Source of the DNA: Nematostella vectensis
Lineage: Eukaryota; Cnidaria; Anthozoa; Actiniaria; Edwardsiidae
Assembly (NCBI RefSeq): GCF_932526225.1
Contig: NC_064037.1
Coordinates: forward strand, 10,398,203 to 10,462,202
Length of the DNA: 64,000 nucleotides
Direction of reading: 5' to 3'
The translations under genes were made by a program, and so were the position numbers. Below the pieces are notes generated by a model that had not been told where the DNA came from, searched no databases, and worked only from the letters and a program-made list of their open reading frames with translations. Below are positions 55,101 to 64,000 of the stretch, in pieces. Numbering within the stretch: position 1 is the first letter of the stretch; each line of letters begins with the position of its first letter.

Positions 55101-57510
55101 TAACATTACTATTTTCTATGAAACATGACACATGTATCAACATTTTGATGTACAGTAACTCTGTGCAAGCACTATTTTCAGTTTGGTATATGGCAGGTTG
55201 GTATAATTAAACTATAGGAATGCTATAAAAAACTGTGTTTGAAGTAAGAGATTAATGGGACAAATACAATAACTTGATTATCTTACTTGTCTCTAGATCA
55301 GCATCATCAGACGAGGGGAAACTCTTCAACAATGAAATAACACGAGATACCTTTACATCATCTGCTTGTTCTGCGATGAGATCTGCTGCTTTGAAACCAC
55401 TCTTATTTGATGTATTTACCATATCATAGATTTCCCTCAGGGTTACATCTCCTTCGCTTGCCAGGTTACGTAGACAAACCAACACAATTCTGATGCATTC
55501 ACAAAGCATGTCTTTCTGAAAGGTAAGTCTAATATGTTCATTTTTGCTCATATTTTCCATAACTTCCAGCAGGCTTGATGCAAGAAAGTGAAGTGCTGTT
55601 TGTTGGTAACTGGAATCTTTAAATAATACAAGTCGCTTATGTGAATCAAGTAAAGTATCTAGCATTTCCTTGAAATGATCTGCCATGTCCTCTGGGTAGG
55701 CTGTGGTAACATGCCGACACAGAAAATGAATAGCATTCTCTTGTGTTATTGGTGCAACCGCAGAGCCTGGAAGAAGACTAAGAACAGTGCGAAGAACATC
55801 TTTGGAGCCAGAAAGGGTAGCAAGGTGTGCTAGAGGATAACGCAATGTCTCTAATTTATCTGGTACAGCCATATCTTGACTTAGACCAGATTCAATACAT
55901 GCCTGTACTACAAGCTGGAAGCCCTTCAAGTATTCATCAGAGTGATTTTGATTTTGCGTGCTTGCACCAAACACTAGGCAAGTAAGGGCGTGATGCTGGT
56001 GTGAACATTCTTTTTCACATAGAGGGGTATGGACTTCACTTACAGAGTATAGATAGCGAGATTTTAAAAAATTACAGTTAACAACATTGCATTCCCCCAA
56101 ACCACTTCCAGGAGTATGTATACAGCAATAACTCGCAGGTTTTTTATCACAAACAGTGATATTACTGTTAAGGAAAGCAACATTTTCAAATTTTATAGAT
56201 GAAGTTTCTGATTCAATTTCACTTGGTACAGCATTTTCAGCATCAGCAACAGAAGACTTCACTGAGTCAGACTCATGGTCTAGATTTATAAACTGTGCGG
56301 CAATGTCAGCAAGGTTAAAGAAACCATCAAATGCATCCAGTGATGTAGCATTTTTAGAGTTATGTGTATCTTTTACATTTTCAGATCTATTTTCTTCAGT
56401 AACATCTTTTTTAGAAAGATTACTTGGTTTTCCTCCAAAATCCTCATTTGCTGATATTGGTGAAGCAGTATCTGGAGGTATTCTTCCTTCTCTAGTAGGA
56501 CATGCCAGGCTTTTGGCTCCCTTGCTCAAGTCTGCAGCCAAAGTCGGAGTACTCTTTAGAATTGGGAGTTCACTTTTAGAATTGTTTTGCTCTAAAGGTG
56601 TAGGGCATTTACCAATGTCAAGTGGTATATTAGATTCAAAACAGTCATCATTTCTTAGCATGGTCAAAAGCTCTTTCACTTTTGACTTATTTCCAGGACA
56701 GTATTTCAATAGTAGATCCTCTAAAGTCATGTCATTATTTAAAGCCTTGATTTCTTTACAGTCAAATAATTTGACAACATGCATAAGAATTTTAAAAATA
56801 GCTTCATTTGAGCTATAATGTGATAAAGAATGCAGTGAAACATCTTTATCTTCATTTCCTGCTAAAAGAGATTCGATGGCGTCTGTTGGGTCCACCTTCT
56901 TCCCAACAACAGCTGCTTTGAGAATATCCACCATGTGAACAAATAATTTTTGGTAAAAGTCATGCTGCTCTGTTAAGCTATTGTTGCAGATCATTAATTT
57001 TGCAGCAATAAAAAATGGTGAGACTTGGTGCCTTGGACATAGTAGATTTGGTTGTTTTTCCATCAAGGTCTTTAATATATTGGTTGCGATAGCTTCAAGT
57101 GGTGTTTTGATTTTCAATAGTTTTACATTCTCTGGTAGACGTTTAAGCATTATTGAAACACAAGTTTCATCTTCAGTACTAGTGCGGTGGGATTTAACAG
57201 TTGGATCAAATTCAGCTTCATTGATAAGCCAGTCAACAGCGGAGCATTTTCCAAACATGCACGCTAAATGAAGAAGGGGGAACTGAAGGTTTTCATCTTG
57301 ATCTTTCACATTACTATTAGCACACCAGCCTTCCTGGAGGTGTTTGCTTACAACTGATTTGAACGATTCGAGTCCGACATCCACAGATCCGCTGGTAATT
57401 CCAGTGCTGACTTTGAGAAGGGCTACCACTAAGGGGTGATGAGTAATCGTGCAGTTCGCTTTACACGACGGAGCATGCAAAGTTTCCACTCGCTCTTCGT
57501 CCGTCAGCAT
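46165..57510 (-). CDS. Knuckle-ankyrin-coiled-coil protein, three modules
   Basis: Eight exons: 57510-55287, 54596-53925, 53293-53181, 52181-51887, 50155-49896, 49420-49082, 48242-47696, 47372-46165, giving 1,885 codons with matching phases (1,1,0,1,0,0,1). Exon 1 (741 codons) starts at the first ATG after an in-frame stop and encodes two knuckle-ankyrin modules separated by an acidic Ser-rich linker. Exon 2 has a small Cys cluster; exons 3-4 are Lys/Arg/Glu-rich, then acidic. Exons 5-6 encode the third module, whose last knuckle His is Cys. Exon 7 has an acidic tail with PMVV repeats. Exon 8 is a basic, Thr/Ser/Val-rich linker ending in a coiled coil. The join from 51887 to 50155 rests on phase and on the lack of a stop or start in between; two adjacent genes split there remain possible. 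Function unknown; a nuclear scaffold is a guess from composition. Confidence 0.75.
50106..50147 (-). other. HCCHC knuckle, three-module gene, module 3
   Basis: HTSLCLENCTFRHC: same spacing, but the final His is Cys. The module is split by a phase-0 intron after LAAIFEK (49896/49420), unlike the other modules of the cluster. Confidence 0.78.
50156..51886 (-). other. Intron joining the two halves of the three-module gene
   Basis: No exon is recognised. It carries pieces of the CACCAGT...CTTTCGG repeat family in both orientations (50185-50360 plus; 51272-51302 plus; 51364-51425 minus). This suggests that an element of about 1.2 kb with inverted ends inserted here. Confidence 0.45.
50185..50360 (+). 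repeat. Dispersed repeat, CACCAGT...CTTTCGG family
   Basis: Shares CACCAGT.T.CTTTCGG.GGGC, then TATTAGAA, GCTATTTAA, AAATTATCA and ACAATTTT.AAATATTTT in order with 60437-60577, and in reverse orientation with 54748-54914. Non-coding. Confidence 0.65.
52262..53060. repeat. 58-bp minisatellite, about 14 units
   Basis: Intronic array between exons 3 and 4 of the three-module gene. ctgtac recurs every 58 bp (52291, 52349, 52407, 52465 and on). Most units carry tagggaccacctgcacagtgag; a second type carries tatagggaactcttgtagag. It gives long but meaningless frames on both strands. Confidence 0.93.
53348..53377. repeat. Perfect 13-bp hairpin
   Basis: taagtcacacatt, a 4-base loop, then its exact inverse, in the intron between exons 2 and 3 of the three-module gene. 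It could be a short MITE remnant or an RNA hairpin. Confidence 0.6.
54048..54101 (-). other. Small Cys cluster in linker
   Basis: NCANPEACPCQECRQRR in exon 2 of the three-module gene. Four closely spaced cysteines and flanking Arg residues could form a minor metal-binding or disulphide element. It is not seen in the paralogues. Confidence 0.4.
54748..54914 (-). repeat. Dispersed repeat, CACCAGT...CTTTCGG family
   Basis: Reverse-oriented copy in the intron between exons 1 and 2 of the three-module gene; minus strand reads ACTAGTTTACTTCCGGTGGG and then the same ordered blocks. A further broken piece lies at about 54630-54750. Confidence 0.6.
55990..56031 (-). other. HCCHH knuckle, three-module gene, module 2
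   Basis: HTPLCEKECSHQHH, near residue 495 of the same long exon. It is followed by LRYPLAHLATLSGS and further ankyrin-like helices (ENAIHFLCRHV, QTALHFLASSLL). This shows an internal duplication of the whole module. Confidence 0.8.
57436..57477 (-). other. HCCHH knuckle, three-module gene, module 1
   Basis: HAPSCKANCTITHH, residues 12-25 of the long exon. It is followed by ankyrin-like sequence with LQFPLLHLACMFGKC near residue 90. Confidence 0.8.
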
Positions 57511-57681
57511 GACCGCGAATTTAAAAGCAAAAAACTATAAAAGAAACTAAAAATATTTTTAAGACTGTAGCTTATCCGGTAGGTTGTAGCTGAGTTAACA
57601 CTTGTGCGAATTTTTGAACAAATCCAACATGATCCTTGAATGTAAACGGTGTTATTTCTTGTCCAGAAATTTACACGAGAC

Positions 57682-57693
57682 GTCCGCCATTTT
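57682..57693 (-). promoter_or_regulatory. YY1-like AAAATGGCGGAC upstream of ATG
   Basis: Lies about 175 bp upstream of the ATG of the three-module gene. If transcribed, its ATG opens a 12-codon upstream frame. It matches the motif at the start of the one-module paralogue. Confidence 0.4.
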
Positions 57694-58462
57694 GTTTTCG
57701 CGCCTCGATGGTCGCTAAGCTCACAATGTATTCTGGGTTAAAACTGAAATTGCATTGTTTGCGACGCCACTTTGGCAAGAGCAGGTGAAACAGAATTCTA
57801 AAGCACGAAACTCCCTAATTCTGGCTGAAATGTGTCTTGTTTTGCGACATGCTCTCCTCGATGATTTAGACCTGCTAGCCAAAACGTGCCCGATTTTCAG
57901 TCGGCACATTTCTTCCAAAATTAAGGGAATTTCGTAGTCTTGCTGCCCTTGGTACGGTTCTCAGAATTCTAGATCTTGCCCCATAAAAAAAACCTACGGG
58001 TGCACGTTATTTGGGCTTATCAGACGAAAAATTAAAGTCGACTGCACTAAGAAGGGTGTAAATGCAGTCCACTTAGGCAAACCTGTTGAGGGTCTTCGGG
58101 GTAATTTAGACGCCATATTGAAAATTACTCAGAAGAACTTTGGGGCGAGATTGCGTATAGGCTCGACTAAGGCGAGGCTTGCTCAGTGAAAAAAATGCTG
58201 TCTTTAATAAGAATAATAAATCTATACGAGTTTCGTAACTATAAACAAAAACATCAACAAGTACATGCGTTATGTACCTTTTTGTCTGATTGTAAATTGT
58301 ATAAAAAATCAACCGTAAAATGAACATTCTCAAGTGTTATGAAATGTTACATATGAAGAAAATTTGTTATTCTCAAAATCTGTACGGGTTACGGTTAAAA
58401 AGTTTGGAGTTTAAAAAAAAAAAAACAGTTTAACAAAACTATGCTAATTGACTTGAGCCACC

Positions 58463-58570
58463 TAAAGACGATTTATCCGTAAGCGATCTGACTACGACAT
58501 GTCTTAGTCCTGAATTACACAATACGAGGCTGATTTACACGCTACGACAACTAAATCGCGCTGTCTAAAT
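58463..58570. mobile_element. MITE-like inverted repeat, copy 2
   Basis: A shorter diverged relative of 10142-10293: it shares the order ..gacgattta.., ctacga, gtctt.gt.ctgaattaca, tacga, and the right end aactaaatcgcgctgtc. Confidence 0.6.
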
Positions 58571-58813
58571 CGGTAATATAATTAATAATATAATAATATA
58601 ATTAATAATAATTAATAATAATTTCATCACAAGCCACAACGAATTTAAACATTACATAGTTCAAACTTTCCTGAGTTTCAGGGAAAAGCGTATTGTTTAC
58701 AGTCATGCTCGGTTGACCACAAGACAAAGGGAATGTCAACTGAACGCTTTGCAGCTTCGCTCCTACATGGGGTACAAATGCAGGGCCGTAACAGGCCTCG
58801 AAATACTGAAGGT

Positions 58814-58833
58814 GGGGGGGGGGGGGGGGGGGG
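58814..58833. repeat. 20-bp poly-G tract
   Basis: Pure G-run about 30 bp downstream of a CAGGGCCGTAACAGG motif and followed by tcacaag. Confidence 0.9.
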
Positions 58834-59018
58834 TCACAAGCCCTTTCTGGTGATTTCCTTATAATTTAAGAAAGAAAAAAAACGTTCGTTAACCAAACAA
58901 GCCTACGCCAGCAATGCCGGACGATGTTTGTTTGACTGTGTCGGTCACGGTAAGTTTCTATTGAGCACTCTTGCGAATTGTCAGGTGTTTTGAGAAATAG
59001 AACTTCAGCAATGAATGT

Positions 59019-62000
59019 TTAGATGGTCTCCAACTCGAGAAGTCTCCTTTCCAGTTTATCTATCGACACTTTTAACTCATCTTCTTCCGTCGCCAACCTA
59101 GCAATTAGTAACTTGCTGTTTGAGATATTTTCCCTAGTCTTTCCCAGCTGTTGTTCTTGCTCTTTCTCTTCACATCGAAGTTTCACCAGCTTGCCTGACT
59201 GGCTCGCCTTTTCTTTCCACAATTCCTGGAGTCTGTTGCTTTTGGTTTGACGCTCAGTTTGTGCTTCCTATGTAAAAAAAGGATAAAGGCAAGGTATTGT
59301 ATGCTTGGTGATAAGATGTAGATGAAGGCAAATCCAGGGGAGGTGAGGGGGAAAGGGGGGACATCCTGAAGCAAGAAAAAGGACATTGAAAACATTTGTC
59401 GGGGTTAAATTTATGAAATTTAAATCCCATGCATTTCATTTTCTTTTAACAGCAATTGACTTTTCACCAGCGATAAAGTCACAAATTTTGCAGGGTTAAC
59501 ACTTGCTTAATTTGATTTTTGTGATTTGTGTTATCCTGGGAACACTGTATATAAACCTGGAGGGCTGGTTTTTAGTTGATAGTACCTCCTTGAGAACTTG
59601 GATTATCTTGTTCCTTGTCTGAGGGTTCAGGGAGTTGATATGAATAATGTCAATCTGTGTCTTAACCTTGGTCTCTTTATCAGCTGAAATAAAATAACAA
59701 TACATATTTATCCCTTTGACTGAGACAGGAATTGTTGTACAAACCACAATGAAAGCAGAATGCAAGCGGAAAATAAATATTTTTGCTGAACCTTTCCGCT
59801 TATCATACTTTATTATAATTATATTTTGGGAAGTGGTCGTTTAAAAGAGGTCGTATTAGAAAGGTTCTTTTCTTACGGATTGTGCTATCAGGTAGCACAG
59901 GCTGCTATTGCGAGTAAACAATCTTCCAGGACTTAGCGAAGTGGTCACTTAATACAGTGTGACTTCTTAGGTGGTCGCTCAACAGAGTTGCCGCTATACT
60001 TACACATTACGGTATCAGGCAACATAGGTTGCTCCTGCTCGCTCTTGACTATCTGCTTTCTCGAGGATGGACTAGGGGGTTCTTCCGTGGAACTCGAGCT
60101 TGCAGTTACAATCGAACACGTGGAGGACACGTGACTCGTAGACAATTGGGGGGGTTCTACCTTCATCGTCGATGACGTAACGGCAGGCAAACCGATTGGA
60201 GCAATGCAGGATGGGATGACTTCGAGAAGTGAGGGACCTTCAGGCTTCTCCAGTTTCGGGAGGTCTATCACGCTGTCCGCGACAGTGGCTGCGGCTGCGC
60301 AGAGGCTGAATTGACCACTAGGTTCCGCTTTTAATCTTTTTATCGGAGGAGACTCTGCGGGCTCTGCATGCGAAGTCGATATGTCGTCTATAGATGGATG
60401 GAGAGTACATGAAAGACAGTTTGAAACATTAAAATGGCAATCGCACCAGTGTCCTTTCGGTGGGCGGACGGACGGAATATTAGAACAGTGCTATTTAACG
60501 GGCCATCTGCTACAAATTATCACATCCTTGAGGACACTTCTGGACACACTGCTTTAACAATTTTAAAATATTTTTCGTTTTGTTTTTTGTTTAAAATAGC
60601 CAGAGATTGTCATGTTAATTCACCAAGAAGACCGCCAATCTGAGAATGGGCGCTTACTTAAAGCTAAAGACTACTGTTTAATGTGCAAAGTGCCTGTTGT
60701 ATGGGATTATTTATAAACGATAACACCGGCTTTGGGGTTGACAATTATTTGTTAAGATGAGTTGACGTTTGGTCGTTTAAGCTCACCTTTAGGTAAAGTG
60801 GAGAAGAGAAGAGGCGCATCTTTGAAAAGGGGCGCTCAATAGTGGTGAAGGAAAATACAGTAGAATCTTTATAGAAATCCTTCACATTGTTATAAATTGT
60901 TTTAGCATGCATAATTGGCATTGTTATTTGAAAAAAAATAAATACAAATACAATTACCTTGAAATGTCACCCTTTTGGTACTTTTCCTTGCAGTTGGTTT
61001 CTTCAATGAATTAACAGGCTTTTCAGACTTCTCTTCATTCTTGTCTTGGCTCTTTTTCGCAAGCTTATTCAAGTGATTATGAGAAAGTTTCCGATTAGTA
61101 ATTGCTTTCCTCGGTGCTTCGTCTGTAACTTCGGATTTTGTATTAGGTGAATCAAAGAAGATATCTTCTTCATCAGTATCAAAATTATTTACTCCGCTCT
61201 TCGCGCCCCTTTTACTACCAGACTTAGAAGATTTAATGTCTTTGATAACAGTTTGCCTGGTCACTCTACCTCTGGCTACCTCCGTGGCCAGAGGCCATAT
61301 GGCATAAACAGGGGGTACGTAGTCCTTATCCTTATTATCACTTACATGCCTTTTGCGAGTAGATTTCTTGGAACCCATGGTGAGTAGAATGTTGGAAATG
61401 CCACCATCAGACTTTGATTTACTAAACATGGAAGGTGTGTTTGTTCCTTTGTCTGAAATGCTACCATTTGACTTTGATTGACTATATTTGGATCGTCCCT
61501 TTGACTTTGATTGACCAGATTTGGGATGTTCCTTGTTTCTTGTTGATGTAGAAGGCTGTTGCACAGTTGATGATGCAATGGGGCTTCTTGACTTCACAGA
61601 CATGGAGGTGGCAGTTGACGTTGAATTACTTGATGTTGCAGTGCTGCTTGCTGATTGTAATAAGGTTGAGGTCGCTGGTGGCCATGTTGTTGCGGTTGAG
61701 TTAGATGTTGATGGTTGAGTTTGTGAGGTAGACGTTGGTGGTCCTAAAGGGCAAATTAAACTTTTCGCGAGTCCATCGATTTGGCGATACTCTGACTCAT
61801 CAAACCATTTGTCAGTAGTGCCTGGAAGTGGGTTGAACGGAGAAAGACTTTGGACAATCTTCAGCGGCAAGGTCTTGTTATCTATATGGCCCTTGATGAC
61901 ACTGATAATTGTGAATTCGTTGTTCTCGCGAGCGGTGAAGATGTCATTGACTCTCTTAGTGGATATAACACCATCGTCATGCATCTCCTTGATCCGCTTC

Positions 62001-63985
62001 AGCAAATGACAGACAATAGAACAATAAAGCAACCGCACTTTTCTGGTGGTCGATGACAGCATCTTCTTCAAAATGATGTGGACAGCAGACCTTTTAAGGC
62101 CATGGTCCTGGGCAAACAGTACTTCTATATCAGCATCCAGCAGAGCATCTATGATTCTGCAAAAGACTCCATCATCAGAGGCATTAGGGTTATTGGTGAA
62201 TGCCCAATCTAGCATGGTCATTAGCAAGGTAAGAGGGGTTTGCCCAATCTTGCTGCTGTAAACGATGGGACTATGCCTTAACTCCTTTAGGACATACTTT
62301 AACATCCCGACATTAACCAAGATGCACGCAAGGTGTACTAGAGGCCGATTAAATGGGGGAAAGGGATCAGGCACTTCGAATGAAGCATCAGACAAGTCAT
62401 CTGTAATAGCTTGAAGGCGGGCGGCCAAATCTTCTGGAGAATGCACGTGAGCAGCAATTAGCGTCAAGGGGTGATGTCTACTATTGCAGTTCATCCGGCA
62501 CAAGCTTGTGTGCTCGGGCAAAGGCTCCATTGAGCTTTTAGGCAAGTCACGCTTCTCCTTCTCCTTATCTTCTGAACTCAAACTCCACTGTTCCCTCAAC
62601 TCTTTTAGCTGAGCTTTCAGCCGCTCTTCGTCCTCAAGTACCTGCAGAATCGTCAGCCCGTGAATATTGGAAGACTCTAATAACGAAGCAGCTTCCGCTT
62701 TGCTCAGAGCCAACTGCCAGCCTAGTTCGTTGAACCTGCAGCCAAAAATACACACACATATATATTGACATATACTGCATACAAAGATGGGCATTATTAG
62801 GTGTCAGGATTCGACATGAATTGGGTAAAAGAAATTGATATCCATTGGGTAAAGAAGTTGGCATGTTGTAAGAATTTGACACGTACTGGGTACAAGCATT
62901 GAACACGTATTGCGTGCAAGGACAAGATTTTGATAGTTACACAGAAGGGTTTTGTCCCCACATTATATAGAGTTCTTTATGATTTCACAGATCAAGTAGC
63001 AATTATAATTAAGAAAGGTTTATCAGTTCATTTTTAAGAGTTTAGGAATCGAGTTTTGCCATGAGCAATAGATAATTCGTTACTTTTTATAGGCTTATGA
63101 CCGTGGCCTACATCTTTAGTGTCAATAAAATCGCTAGAGGAATTACCTGTTGACTAGTATTCGGAAGTTAGCTTCATGAAATTCTCGCTCCTTCAGTAAA
63201 GGGGACCATCTCTCTTTCATATAATATCTAATCTCGCCTGTCAGGGATTCTGAGTCTCTAGAATTTTTTATTTTCAGGGTGATTTCCTTCTCCTGATGGC
63301 ATAGCTCTTGCATGTGCAATGCAGCCAAGTGTAAAGCAGTGTTCTTGGATGTTTTTTCGCAAATCAAGAGGATGCGAGGGTTAGCTGCAGTTAAGATATT
63401 TAGACATGCTCTAAAGCATTCGGTCTTATGGCTGTTCTTGTGACAACAGAGAGCCTTGTACAAGTAACATTGCATGATATGCACAGCAGTTCTTCCTGTA
63501 CAAGTGGTTACACAATTGTCAAGGCCGAATTCAATGAACGCTTTCAAGTCTTTGGATCTACCAAACATACATGCCAGATGGATGAGCGGAAGCTGAAATA
63601 ATGGGCACTCATCTGGGATGACAGAGTTACAGTCCCATCCACTTTCTATTAAGGACCTGACACATTGCATTCTGGACATTTTAAGTGGTCTTTGGTGGAG
63701 AACCTGTCGCCTGTGTCGTGTTAGACCAACAACCAGAGTAAGTGGGTGGTGTTTGTAGCGGCAATCGTTTTCACACAGCGATGTGTGATACCCACATGAG
63801 AGATCCTTGAGAGCTAATAGGAATGGAGAACACAATCTCATTGTGGAAAGTCCACACTTTCTGGTGTTATTTGAGCTAGATTGCACTGCTTGATGAAACT
63901 CGCCCAATGATCCTCCGGCACTGCTAAATTCAGAAATCTTGTCAGCTATCAACTCATCGATTCTATCAACATCTGTGCCTGACAT
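59019..63985 (-). CDS. Knuckle-ankyrin-coiled-coil protein, two modules
   Basis: Five exons: 63985-63147, 62735-60958, 60387-60004, 59683-59586 and 59267-59019, with phases 2,1,1,0 and 1,115 codons. The frame remains open from 63985 to the window edge, so the start may be upstream. Exon 1 holds module 1 (knuckle at about residues 67-80, then VIPDECPLFQLPLIHLACMFG, LHLAALHM). Exon 2 opens with a helical segment and holds module 2 (PEHTSLCRMNC...HHPL, then FNRPLVHLACI). It continues into a long Ser/Thr-rich linker with repeated NQSKSDG-like or SKSDG-like units, basic clusters (GSKKSTRKRH, TARKSTKR) and an acidic patch. Exons 3-4 are Pro/Ser-rich; the end is a coiled coil of about 75 residues. 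Function unknown; composition points to the nucleus. The linker exons are supported mainly by phase and splice sites. Confidence 0.8.
60437..60577 (+). repeat. Dispersed repeat, CACCAGT...CTTTCGG family
   Basis: Copy in the intron between exons 2 and 3 of the two-module gene, colinear with 50185-50360 with gaps. Confidence 0.65.
62471..62512 (-). other. HCCHH knuckle, two-module gene, module 2
   Basis: HTSLCRMNCNSRHH, followed by PLTLIAAH; almost the same as module 1 of this gene in its flanks. Confidence 0.8.
63746..63787 (-). other. HCCHH knuckle, two-module gene, module 1
   Basis: HTSLCENDCRYKHH, spacing as in the other modules, followed by PLTLVVGL. Confidence 0.8.
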
Positions 63986-64000
63986 CTTGCCATCTTCTGC

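Larger units (their letters stand above)
57694..59018. other. Spacer between three- and two-module genes
   Basis: It contains a MITE-like copy (58463-58570), an AT-rich taat tract (58573-58622) and a poly-G tract (58814-58833) preceded by CAGGGCCGTAACAGG. No supported gene. Confidence 0.5.

Noticed and set aside
56156-56818. 220-codon plus-strand frame
   Set aside because: It is antisense to the long first exon of the three-module gene, whose protein sequence is supported by paralogues.

Overview
The window is eukaryotic and animal-like. All supported genes are split into exons with GT-AG introns, and all lie on the minus strand. It is most likely from a cnidarian, probably an anthozoan such as a sea anemone. 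The reasons are a secreted multi-ShKT-domain gene built from interchangeable phase-1 exons, a metazoan-type MED13, many short inverted-repeat elements, minisatellites and long poly-G tracts. The species assignment is inference; no database was searched.

Layout. Positions 1-2222 are mostly repeats, including eleven copies of a 58-bp satellite. A five-exon gene for a secreted Cys-rich protein (three ShKT domains and one papilin-like Cys motif) runs from 6392 to 2194. A Mutator-like non-autonomous transposon with 81-bp inverted termini and a 9-bp target duplication fills 8006-8810. A complete 24-exon MED13 gene (2,171 codons; every intron phase joins correctly) runs from 37741 down to 12928, with a 5.9-kb first intron. 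Positions 37742-41456 hold no gene I can recognise.

The accessory part is 41.4-64 kb. It holds three tandem genes of one family that I do not recognise: 44253-41457 (514 aa, one module), 57510-46165 (1,885 aa if a single gene, three modules) and 63985-59019 (at least 1,115 aa, two modules, possibly continuing beyond the window). Each module opens with a short knuckle, H-x3-C-x3-C-x3-H-[HC], followed by ankyrin-like helices around a P-L-x-H-L-A-C-x-F-G core. Each gene then adds charged, low-complexity, nuclear-looking linkers and ends in a coiled coil. The spacing of the knuckle is identical in all six modules, and one module swaps the last His for Cys, as a metal ligand site would allow. This locally expanded family is the best candidate for an undescribed system. 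Its function cannot be read from the sequence, but a nuclear scaffold or signalling adaptor fits the architecture.

MED13 is a housekeeping gene: the kinase-module subunit of Mediator, which docks CDK8-cyclin C-MED12 to the core. It keeps the position and core of the FBW7 phosphodegron known from human MED13. I see no functional link between it and the neighbouring family beyond shared strand and proximity.

Mobile and repeat content is high in introns and spacers: several MITE-like elements, poly-G tracts next to CAGG...CCAGG-type ends, a tRNA-Thr-like pol III sequence, 58-bp and 72-bp minisatellites, and an intronic array that duplicates a MED13 splice acceptor.
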